In this document: positions 54,875-64,000 of the stretch, one piece after another
Layout: each line of letters starts with the position of its first letter
Numbering within the stretch: the stretch's first letter is position 1
Assembly (NCBI GenBank): GCA_026936335.1
Contig: JAPMXV010000008.1
Coordinates: 278,177 to 342,176 of the forward strand
Origin: Mantamonas sphyraenae
Taxonomy: Eukaryota; CRuMs; Mantamonadidae
Length of the DNA: 64,000 bases
Direction: 5' to 3'
The notes under the pieces: model-generated
What the model was told of the DNA's origin: nothing
The model's input: the letters and a program-made list of their open reading frames with translations, nothing else
The model's database searches: none
Program-made: the position numbers and the translations under genes

Positions 54875-57862
54875 ATGAACGCACCAAGAGTTCGACGATT
54901 CGTGGCGCGTCGCACCGCATGGTACATGAGGCCGGGTCTGAAGGCGGATTTGTGGATCCATGACCTGTTCTTCCGGCATGCGCTGCGCGTAGGGGAGCGG
55001 CCAATGGTGTTTTTGGCGGTGTCGCTGGTGCTCGTTTGTCTGCCGTTGGTGTACATGCCACAGATGCTGAACCTGCCCAGCAGTCCATCGGAGCTGCTGA
55101 CGGACTTTTCGTCGGGCGCATACACCGGAGCGAGGATGTTTGGACGCTCCCGGCAAGCTGTTCTGCTGGCGACACGGAATGCAGCGTTTCTGGGGGCCCA
55201 GCGTGACGGGATGCCAGGGAATGGGATGGATGTGCGGGTGTTGGATGCAATGTGGGACGCACGTCAAGTGGTGATGGAGACAAAGCATGTGTTTGCAGAT
55301 GGGACGAGCAAAACGTGGTCGGGAGATTTTTGCGCAACGAGGACGCCCGCCGAATTGAGGCAGCTGGGAGAGAAACAAATGGCACGGCGAGGGAGCAGTG
55401 CAGAGTGTGTGGAAACGTCGATTCTGAACGTTTGGGCGTCTCGCGCAGCCTACAGCAACGATACGGACCCGCTGGGAACGTTGAGAAGGTCCGTCTTTGG
55501 AAACGGCACGCGGGTCCGCTTTGCAAGTGGAGGGAGCGAACAGCTGAACAGACTGGCGTCCGGCGTGGCGTGGAACTCAAACGGGGAGCTGGCAAGCGTG
55601 CGCGTGTGGAGGTCGCTGTTTGCATTGGCAGAGGTGAGTTTTGAAAAAGTGAGAAAGAAGGAAACGAGATGGAAGGTTGGAGAAGGTTTTCCAGACACGC
55701 GCTGACAAAACGGCCGCAGGTTCCTGACGACGAGGCGTACAATGACTTTGCGATGGAATTGCCCAAGTGGCTGTACGACGTGGAGAAAGCGGTGGAACCT
55801 GTGGGAGAAGGCGCAGGCGTGGGCATTCTGGTTGGAGCAGACGTGAGTTTTGGTGGTGCGGGGGCCCCAAAGAAGGAAATGCTGACACGGACGCGCGAAG
55901 TTTGAGCAATATCAAGTGGGAAGCGTGCTGTTAGACTTTATCGTGTACGTGACTGGGGTCATTGTGTACTGCGCGGCAGTGGGAATCCGGTGCAAGCGGG
56001 GCGGGCACACGGTTGTGTTCTTGGCAGGCGTTGCGTCGGCGGCGCTGAGCGCCGGGTGCGCGGCTGGCCTCTACGTGGCGGCGGGGTATGAAGGCCACAC
56101 ACTGGTGTTGTACGGCGCTGGTGTGGTGGTGGCCATTGGGATTGACGACGTTTTCATCATGTTGTCCAGCGTGTCGCGTGTGGTGGACAACAACCCGACA
56201 CGACGCCTCGCACGCGGGATCTCCGAGTCGGGCACGGCGATTTTGATGACGACGCTGACGGATGTGCTGGTGTTTGGTGTGCCCATCATCATGGCGGGGT
56301 CGTCGCCACATGTGGTGAACATGGGCTTGTTTGTGACGTTGGGGTTGGTGATCGATTTTGTGACGCAGATGACGTTTGTTGTGGCAGTGATGTTTGTTCA
56401 GCTGAAGCGTGCCGAGCATGACATCGAGTCGCAAATCAAGATGCATGCCCAGCGGACAACCGGGGTGGTCGAGGTGGAAGCGCTGGGCACGGAAAACACA
56501 GCGACGGCGACGCAAAGAGAGTCGCCGAGGGTGGTGCAGGTGCAATCCAAGGTGCTGTCGGAGAACGGGAGCCAGGTGGAGTTGGAAGACGACGATGAGC
56601 TGATGGAACAAGACGACAGCTGGCTGTCGCACGTGATGGCGACGCATTACGTGCACTGGGTGCAACAGAGGTGGTTCCACGTGGCGGCGCTTCTGCTGCT
56701 GGTTGTGTTTCTCGCAGGCAGTGTGCACACCCTGGTTGTGAGCCCTGTGGTGGCGGTGAACGATTTGGACATGGTGAAGTGGGATGCAACGCCGCTGCTG
56801 CGGTCGCGGGACATCGAACTGAAGGAGTTTGGGCCGAGCGCCATGGTGATGAAGGAGCATCTGTTGGTGTTGCAGGAGACTCGATACTGGGAAGCAAACA
56901 CTCAGAGCGCACTGTCGAGCCTGTGCAGGCGTGTGGAGGCGTCGGGGAGGGAGGATGTGGCGTGCTGGTGGAGCGCGTTTGTGCAGTGGCTGAATGGGAG
57001 CGCCGTGGCGTCGGACGAGAGCGGGTTCGGGGCACAGGTGAAGCAATTTCTGGAGGTGCAGAAGTGGGCGCGCAACAAGGTGATGTGGACGGCGGACGGG
57101 AAGCGAGTGGTGGGATCGCGACTGAGCTGGACATCTGGGTACGACGCATGGGTCAACGGCACACTGGATGGATATGCATCGATCAAAGCGGTTCTGTTGG
57201 ATAAAATGACGGCGGAGGAGAAGCGATTGAGCAAGTACGACTCGATCCACGTGCAAACCGCGCTGTCGGCGGTGGAAGGGGCGGACCAGCTGTTGCTGAA
57301 CAGCGTGGTCAGCGGTCTGCTGGTGACAGCCGTGAGCATGGTGCTGCTGGTGAACCCGCTGACGAGTCTGCTGGTGCTGGTATCGATGTGGTCGACGGCG
57401 CTGTGTTTGTACGCTTCGTTTTACTTTCTGCCGATGATCAACGTCAACCTGACGGTGATCTTCTTTGGCACGTTTGCGGTTGGGTTCGGCGTGGACGCGA
57501 CGGCTCATGTTGTGCACCACTTTAATGTGACTGCAGGGACGGTGCACGAGCGCCTGCGGTTGACATTTGCTGCTGTGGGTGGCTCTGTGATCCACGGCGG
57601 AATGACGACGGTGATGTCGTTGGTCGTCCTGTGTTTCATCTCGCATCGAGCGGTGGCGTTGGTGACGTTTCTGGTGTTTATTCTGTCGACATTGCTTTCG
57701 CTGGCGCTGGCGTTGGTGTTGGCGCCTGTGGTGTTGCAGATTGTGACGCCGCCGCCGGCGCTGCGGGATTTGCAGATGCACACGTCGATCAAGGAGAGGG
57801 AGAAGAGGAGACTGGAGAGGATAGGGATGAAGTATGTGGGTGATGTGGGTGCGCCGCAATGA
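54875..57862 (+). CDS. Patched/NPC1/Dispatched-like RND permease with sterol-sensing domain
   Basis: Exons 54875-55633, 55720-55842 and 55901-57862 join in phase to 947 residues. Twelve membrane segments are visible in the 1 + 5 and 1 + 5 pattern of RND permeases, each half having a large extracytosolic loop. TM4-like helices carry the proton-relay acids: VVAIGIDDVFIML in half one and FGVDATAHVVHHF in half two. Cys and sequon-bearing loops fit a luminal domain. A charged cytosolic linker (VELEDDDELMEQDDS) sits between halves. Sterol or lipid transport is the family role; Patched, NPC1 and Dispatched cannot be separated here. A downstream Met (MRPGLKADL) would avoid the 3-base gap to DTWD1. 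Confidence 0.88.
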
Positions 57863-58417
57863 ATGGTGCGCAAGCAGGACAAACACAATTGGCGAATTGG
57901 AGAGATGGACCGAAACGGTAGGTGCAGTGTCGGCCCCTGACCTCCTCACGGCGATCCTTGCCGGTGTAGCACCCCTCCCCACCCACCCAATCACCCTCGG
58001 CAATGTGGTTGGTGGGTGTGCTGCGGCTGTGTTCAACCAGCTGCTCCGTTTTGGCGGGAGGAAGGAAGCCAGGTTGCGCCAAGACAAGGCGGCGAGGGTC
58101 GTCGTGCTGCCCCCGTGCACCACAGCAGGCAAATGGTGGGCGATCAATCCAGTGTCTCACTGTGGGATGCGTAGGAAGGCGCATCGGACAGTCAGCAAAC
58201 AATGGGACGTCGGGGCTGGGAGGGGAAGGGTCTTGGGTGGCGCAGTGGCAGCAGGCAAACGCCTCTAACAACCGGCACATTCTCACAGAGTCTGAATCTG
58301 AAGGTAGGCAGAGTGGGTGGTCAGAGAACGTGCTGGAGGGACTGTAGATGGAGAGGGGGTGGGGGGGGGGGAAGGAGGGTAGCGCATACAGTGCTCACAA
58401 CGGGCAAAGCAGACGAT
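57863..58417. other. Gap between permease and LRR gene
   Basis: 555 bp with no convincing exon. A G-run lies at 58356-58375 and a CA/GT-poor but open stretch at 58200-58417 could hold a leader exon of the LRR gene. A weak tRNA-like A-box at about 58238 lacks a matching T-loop. Confidence 0.4.
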
Positions 58418-59999
58418 ATGAGCTCGGTGGAGAGGGATGAATGGCTGGAATTGCTGCAGATCTGGGATTATGCACGGTTTCGTAGAACGCTGGCAGCGGG
58501 AGATGTACATGTACGCGCGATGGAGGTGTTGCATGTCAAGAAGTGGATGAAGGGCAACAAGGGAGTGTGTGCTGACACTTGGAACACAGAACTTGTGTAT
58601 CAATGGCGAGGAATTAGGTGTCAATGAGGCAGTAGCGCTGGCCGAGGCGCTAGAGAAAAACATCAGCTTGCGGATGTTGGACCTCAGTTTCAACCGCATC
58701 AAGGACGCAGGAGCGGCAGCACTTGCGCAGGGATTGAGTGGAAACAGCAGTTTGCAGATGCTGGACCTCAGTTACAACAGCATCAAGGACGCAGGAGCGG
58801 CAGCACTTGCGCAGGGATTGAGCGGGATCAGCAGTTTGCATACACTGTTCCTCAGCCACAACAGCGTCGGGGACGAAGGAGCCACGGAACTGGCACATGC
58901 ACTGAGTGCGAACAACAGCTTGCAGAGACTGTTCCTCAGCCACAGCAGCATCGGGGACGAAGGAGCAACAGTGCTGGCACATGCACTGAGTGCGAACAGC
59001 AGCTTGCAGATACTGAAACTCAGCCGCAACAGCATTGGGGACGAAGGTGCAACAGTGCTGGCTCATGCAATGAGGGAGAACAGCAGCTTGCAGACACTGA
59101 ACCTTAGCCGCAACAGCATCGGGGACGAAGGAGCAGCAGCACTTGGGCAGGCACTGAAGGAGAACAGCAGCCTGCGGATGCTGGACCTTGGACACAACTG
59201 CATTGGGGCAGAAGGTGCATTGGCACTGGCGCAGGCACTGAGTGAGAACAGCAGCAGCTTGCAATTCCTGAACCTCCCGAGCAACAGCATCGGGGACGAA
59301 GGAGCAGCAGCACTGGCGCAGGCCCTGAGTGAGAACAGCAGGTTGCAGACACTGAACCTCAGCGGCAACAGCATCGGGGACGAAGGAGCAGCAGCACTGG
59401 CTGAGGCACTGAGTGAGAGCAGCAGCCTGCAGACACTGGAGCTCATGAGCAACAGCATCGGGGTCGAAGGAACAGCAGCACTGACAAAGGCTATGCAAGG
59501 CAATCGGTCGTGCTGGCACATCGTGGGCCTGAGAAGGGGCACCGTGCAGTCGATGTTGGAGAGAAACAAGAAGCAGCACGTGGAGTTTGTGGAGTGTGGG
59601 GATGTGGAGAAAGTGGCTGCGTTGAGGGAGTGGGGTGTGCCTGTGGACACGTTTGCAGGGGATGGAGGTGAAGAGACTGCGCTGGAGCGAGCAGTGAAGC
59701 GAGGGGATGAGGGGATTGTGGATGTGTTGCGGGGTTGGGGAGCGACGCCGAGGATGGAAACGGTGGAGATGGTGAGAGAGGAAGGGTGGAGGAAGGCGTG
59801 GCATTGGATTGGATGGGGTGGATTGGTGGAGGAGGCGATGGAGGTGGCGTTGGTGATGAACGGGGAGGAGAGGGAGGCGATGTTTGAGTGTGGAGGGATG
59901 GAGGCGTATGTGGAGAGAGGACGGTGGGAAGGGTGGGTGACACTGCCGGATGAGGTGATGGAGAGGGTGGTGGAGTGGATGGGGAGGGGTGCGGAATGA
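58418..59999 (+). CDS. Leucine-rich-repeat (ribonuclease-inhibitor type) protein
   Basis: Exons 58418-58510 and 58590-59999 give 500 residues, using a GTACGC donor and an ACACAG acceptor with an 79 bp intron in phase. Ten tandem 28-residue repeats of the form SLQTLNLSRNSIGDEGAAAL...AL.ENS occupy residues 55-335, typical of RI/NLRC3/CARMIL-type LRRs. The C-terminal 160 residues include an ankyrin-like unit (VEFVECGDVEKVAALREWGVPVDTF, ERAVKRGDEGIVDVLRGWGA). No NACHT or signal peptide is seen. The repeats are very similar in DNA, a sign of recent expansion or conversion near the chromosome end. Confidence 0.85.
58662..59505 (+). repeat. Ten tandem 84 bp LRR-coding repeats
   Basis: Ten units of 84 bp (one of 87) differ mostly by substitutions; the phrase ACAGCATCGGGGACGAAGGA recurs with few changes. 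Copy number could vary between strains by unequal exchange. Confidence 0.9.
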
Positions 60000-60008
60000 A
60001 GGGGTGGT

Positions 60009-63000
60009 TCATTCGAGGCGTTGACGTTTGGAGGAGGAGGAGGAGGAGGAGGAAGGGTCTTTGCGCTTGGGCAGGGTGAATGGAGGGATGGGGTAGGCGT
60101 TGACGAGTGCAGGGGTGGTGGGACGGGTGGTGATGTGGGGTGATGCGGTCGATGAGGGTGTGGAGGAGGGTGTGCAGTGTGGCGTCGCTGGGTTTGGGGT
60201 TGTCGAGCCAGGTGATCTTGAGGGAGAGGGACGTGACGCCGCGGGTGAGGGTTTTGCTGATAGCAGGTTGAACCTGCTGGTAGGTGAGGTTTGGCCTGAG
60301 GAGGCGGACAAAGAAGGCCAGGTCGACAGGCGGCACGCCAACGTTGCCCAGCGCCAGGATGATGTGTCGCAGCAGGGACATCAGGCTGCCGGTGTTGATC
60401 AGCTCACGCAGTGCCTGGTGTTCGTGTGAATGCTGATGGCGAGGGTGCTTGGCTGCGCGTGCCTTCATGTGTGCCAGCAGCGTCTGGAACTCCCGAGCCG
60501 TGCAGCTGCCACGCTCGTCTGCGGTATTGCTCCAGCCACTGCGCACAGACTCAGGATGCCACTTGTCCACCGTGTTGGTGGTGGTGAGGTGGTGGTCGTA
60601 GTCACATTGTGTCCAGTGTGGGTCGCTGTCGTTGTCAGCAGGTCGTCGTGCTTTCTGCAGCCACAGCTGGGTCTGCTTCTGCTCCTTCCAGGTGGTGGGA
60701 TGGGGCCTGTTACCGAGAGTGTCCATCTCTGTCATGAGTAGGTGGAGGAGGGCGTAGTTGGGGTCGCCGTGGTTGGGTGGTTCCTCCAGCCAGCACACCT
60801 TCAACCCAGCCTTTGTCACACCCATAGCCAGACCAGCGTGGAGGATGGCGAGTCTGCACGCGCGTTGATCCACGTCATGGCCGAGAAGGGTGAGGCACAA
60901 GGCCATGTCGCCCTGGGAAATGGGAATGTTGCACAGAGCGAGCTGAATCTGTCGGACCAGCGTGTTCAGGGTGCCATGGCAGACCACAACACGCGCCTGC
61001 AGGGTCATGAGGTCGGGGATGTTGTCGACGGGATGCTCGTTGGCCAGGGTGTGCATGTGCTTCAGCAGTGCCGTGTGCTCCTTCTTGTTGCTGCGGCTGC
61101 GCTCGCTCTTGCGCCAATACGTCCATCCACTGCGCACAACGCCATCTGGCAGTCCATCCTCCACGGCCATCTTCTCCTCCTCTGTTGGCTCGGGCAGAAC
61201 AAACTCTGGGATATCGAGGGCATTGACAGCGTCGACGGTGGTGGGGCGGATAGTTGTGATGCGGTCGATGAGGGTGTGGAGGAGGGTGTGCAGTGTGGCG
61301 TCGCTGGGTTTGGGGTTGTCGAGCCAGGCGATCTTGAGGGAGAGGGAGGTGACGCCGCGGGAGAGGGTGTTGCTGATGGCACCAACCACCTGCTGGTAGG
61401 TGGCCTGTGGCCTGAGCAGGCGGACAAAGAAGGCCAGGTCGACAGGCGGCACGCCAACGTTGCCCAGCGCCAGGATGACGTGTCGCAGCAGGGACCGCAG
61501 GTCACCGTTGTTGATCAGCTCACGCAGTGCCTGGTGTTCGTGTGTGTGCTGATGGCGAAGGTGCTTGGCTGCGCGTGCCTTCATGTGTGCCAACAGTGTC
61601 TGGAACTCCCGCGCCGTGCAGCTGCCACGCTCGTCGCTGGGCGAGGCATTGCTCCAGCCACTACACACAGACACAGGATGCCAATATTCCATCTCGGTGG
61701 TGGAGAGGTGGTGGTCGTAGTCGCATTGTGTCCAGTGTGGGTCGCTGTCGTTGTCAGCAGGGCGCCGTGCTTTCTGCAGCCACAGCTGGGTCTGCTTCTG
61801 CTCCTTCCAGGTGGTGGGATGGGGCCTGTCACCGAGAGTGTCCATCTCTGCCATGAGCAAGTGGAGGAGGGCGTAGTTGGGGTCGCCGTGGTCGCGTGGC
61901 ACCTCCAGCCAGCACACCTTCAACCCAGCGTTTGTCACACCCATGGCCAGACCAGCGTGAGTGATGGCAAGTCTGCACGCCTGTTGATCCATACAACGGC
62001 CGAGAAGGGTGAGAAAGAGGGCCATGTCGCCCTGGGATAGGGGAATGTTGCCCAGAGCGAGCTGAATCTGTCGCACAAGCTTGTTCAAGGTACCATGGCA
62101 GACCATTACACGCGCTTGTAGGGTCATGAGGTCGGGGTTGTTGTCGATGGGATGCTCATTGGCCAGGGTGTGCATGTGCTTCAGCAGTGCCGTGTGCTCC
62201 TTCTTGTTGCTGTGGCTGCGCTCGTCGCTGTTTCCCATCGTCCACCCTTTTCGTACAACACCATCTGCCAACTTGTTCGTCTTGTCCACTGCTGCGTTCT
62301 TCCCTGCACAGGTGTCTCCGTTCTTGGCCCTCCTTGCCCGTGTGCTCGACGTTCCTGTCTCTGTGCCACTGCCAGCCGTGATCCTGCGCCTGCGCTGTCC
62401 GCTGCCATTCATCCTTTGTGGACCAGTACGACGGCTGTTGTGGCTTCTGCGATGTCGTGTGCGGCCTCCTCTTGTGCGTCTTGGCTGCCATTCGTCCCTG
62501 TCCTCCTGTTCAAAGTCGTCTGCGTCGTTGTCGCTGTCGTCCTGTGGCAAGTACTCCTCATCCATGGCATCACCAGTGTCTGCAAAACTGAGTGGGCCCT
62601 GAGTGTCCATCTCGTCGTCCACGTGCTGCTGGGTTGCGTCCTTTGCCTCGCCGTCTTCTTCGTACGCCTCCATCCATGAACTGGTCATCCACTCTGAGCT
62701 GCTGGAGATTGACCGTGGTTCAAGGTGGCCAAAGTTCAGGAACATCAGGTCCTCCACGTCGCCGGTGTCTTGTGTGTGAGTGTCTTGGTCTGCGCCGTCG
62801 TCGTCGCAGTCTCCAGTCTGCCGTGTGGCCTGGTGGGAGGAGGACGACGATGTGGTGGTGGATGTGGTCCGTGTGATGCCGACAAAGGCAGGGCTGATGC
62901 GTTTGCGGACGCGGTTGTGGTTGATGGTGGGTTGAGCAGGCGGAGGGTGAAACGGAGTCTGAGCGAAGTGCATCTGGGCGGTTTGTCGCGGCGGAGGAGG

Positions 63001-63594
63001 CGGCGGAGGAGGGTAGGCGTAGTATGGGTGGCCCTGGTGAGCATATGCGTAGTGCTGCTGGGAGTGGGTGTTGACAGGGACCCAGATGATGGGTGGTTGT
63101 GGATGCTGGTACGGGTTTTGTACGCCAGAGACGGGCAGCGTGTTCGGAAGTGGCTGGGCAGCCATGGGAGGGACCATGTACGCGTAGCTGTGGGGGACGG
63201 GGAGGGGCAGGGCGAGGTGGAAATGGTGAGCGGAAGGCGGAATGGACGCCGTCAGGGCAGAAGCGGGGTGAAGCGAGGCTGGAACGAGCAAAGAGGGAAT
63301 ACGGAGGAGATTCGCAGACGGGGAAACTGGCAACTGGGAGGCAGTGACAGGTGAGAGGGGATCGGAGAAGGGCGGACAAGGCAGCACCGGTGGTGATGGG
63401 GAAGTGGAGATGCAGGGGAGGAGTGCAGGGAAGGGACGGAGGCATGGAGGAGGGATAGAAGCGGGAGGAGCGGGCAGTCAGAAAAACGGAGTGGAAGGCA
63501 GAACGCACGCTGGGTAGGTGTTGGGTGTGTGTTGTTGTTTGGGAGTGATAGAGTAGTCTTTGTCCATGGTGGTGGTGGTGGTACTGGAGTGCAT
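60009..63594 (-). CDS. Subtelomeric protein with four tandem copies of an unrecognised helical domain
   Basis: Exon 1 63594-63509 (MHSSTTTTTMDKDYS...) and exon 2 63187-60009 join in phase. About 1087 residues, assuming one extra G in the GGGG run at 60137-60140; removing it yields the end LPKRKDPSSSSSSSSKRQRLE, which mirrors the linker after the first unit. Pro/Tyr-rich and acidic N-terminal 370 residues, then two ~340-residue units. Each unit holds two related ~120-residue domains (core pattern LL.HM..., RQIQLALGNIP...DMALFLTLL, KVCWLE.P). Each domain is preceded by an SGW(S/T) segment. The C-terminal KRK...KRQR suggests a nuclear protein. I recognise no family. Confidence 0.78.
60125..62262 (-). 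repeat. Two ~1.02 kb intragenic tandem units
   Basis: Unit A (about 61240-62262) and unit B (about 60125-61142) align over their whole length with substitutions only. Each contains two divergent half-repeats: D1 61827-62215, D2 61255-61615, D3 60709-61100, D4 60140-60485. D1/D3 and D2/D4 are the closer pairs, so a two-domain ancestor was duplicated as a block. Confidence 0.9.
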
Positions 63595-63847
63595 GTAAAT
63601 TGCGTTGGACAGGTAGACGGTGTCGTGGGTGTTGGTGATACTTTGGTTGAAGGCGGATGGGCAGTGCTGACTGCGCGGCGTTGCAGGACAACGGCCACTC
63701 ACCAGCGACATTTCCACTCCCACCCATTGCCCATTGCCCCATGTCACCACCCAACTCAGCCACCCCGCCAGCAGACACAAGCACAACTCACATGACATAG
63801 ACCGGATTCACATTTCACCAGACCAAATTTACCAGGGCCTCTCAAAG

Positions 63848-64000
63848 TTAGGGTTAGGGTTAGGGTTAGGGTTAGGATTAGGGTTAGGGTTAGGGTTAGG
63901 ATTAGGGTTAGGGTTAGGGTTAGGGTTAGGGTTAGGGTTAGGGTTAGGGTTAGGGTTAGGGTTAGGGTTAGGGTTAGGGTTAGGGTTAGGGTTAGGGTTA
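63848..64000 (+). repeat. Telomeric TTAGGG array
   Basis: About 25 head-to-tail hexamers with the G-rich strand running 5' to 3' toward the end of the sequence, as expected for a right chromosome end. Two TTAGGA variants occur at 63872-63877 and 63896-63901; the distal part is uniform. The array is cut by the end of the sequence. Confidence 0.98.

Noticed and set aside
55931-58147. 738-codon open frame opposite the permease
   Set aside because: Antisense His/Arg/Gln-rich shadow caused by high GC at third positions.
58230-58320. Possible tRNA (A-box-like GGCGCAGTGGCAGC)
   Set aside because: No T-loop GGTTCRANTCC, no acceptor-stem pairing and no credible anticodon arm.
58571-58589. Very short (25 nt) intron in the LRR gene beginning GTGTGTGCTG
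   Set aside because: A 79 bp intron with a GTACGC donor at 58511 and the same acceptor also restores frame and fits the size and donor style of the other introns.
59491-60008. C-terminal extension of the terminal gene across the LRR gene
   Set aside because: Pro/Ser-only low-complexity reading that is the antisense of the LRR C-terminus; a one-base correction gives a proper end at 60009.
60742-62040. 432-codon + strand frame opposite the terminal repeat gene
   Set aside because: It mirrors the tandem repeats of the minus-strand gene; the minus strand carries the coherent domain structure and exon 1 join.

Overview
This is the right-hand end of a linear nuclear chromosome from a gene-dense, GC-rich eukaryote. 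The last 153 bases are a TTAGGG telomere array running outward. The 64 kb hold about 34 protein genes on both strands, usually with 0-5 short introns (mostly GTACGT, GTGAGT or GTAAGT donors, about 70-430 bp) and intergenic gaps that are often under 150 bp. BBIP1 (a BBSome subunit), complex I NDUFS5, both a kinetochore gene and V-ATPase S1, cathepsin B-like protease, a BK/Slack-type K+ channel and OCA2/P-protein together suggest a mitochondriate, probably flagellated, free-living protist. I cannot name the lineage from sequence alone. No tRNA, rRNA, transposon or CRISPR was found.

Layout. 1-14.5 kb: large coiled-coil protein (runs off the left edge), V-ATPase S1/Ac45, small coiled-coil protein, trans-polyprenyl diphosphate synthase, NPL4, a JmjC protein with a signal peptide, UBE2W, OSGEP/Kae1, Rho/Rac GTPase. 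14.5-32.5 kb: mitochondrial trifunctional enzyme alpha, DPH7, NDUFS5, K+ channel, FkbM-type methyltransferase, C2-AGC kinase (Sch9-like), MT-A70 methyltransferase, BBIP1, OCA2/P-like transporter. 32.6-35.0 kb: copy 1 of a 2.35 kb segmental duplication (Spc24 plus RPS24). 35-47.4 kb: coiled-coil protein, cathepsin B-like protease, GDP-mannose 4,6-dehydratase, HEMK2/N6AMT1, AP-1/2 beta adaptin, Pho80/PCL-type cyclin, small coiled-coil protein. 47.4-49.7 kb: copy 2 of the duplication. 49.7-64 kb: compact SMC-family ATPase, TraB-like membrane protein, DTWD1, 12-TM Patched/NPC1-like permease, LRR protein, and a large repeat protein of unknown family whose start codon is only about 250 bp from the telomere.

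What stands out. The duplication copied two complete genes and the first 22 codons of a third, so the telomere-proximal copy is the likely donor. The last gene carries four tandem copies of an unrecognised ~120-residue helical domain. The SMC is about 790 residues, far below the usual 1000-1300. Two same-strand gene pairs are separated by 0 and 3 bases. Four genes carry single-base frame breaks, two of them at 4-base homopolymers, which look more like residual assembly errors than decay. Exon structures given here were read from splice-site phase and protein continuity, not from transcripts.
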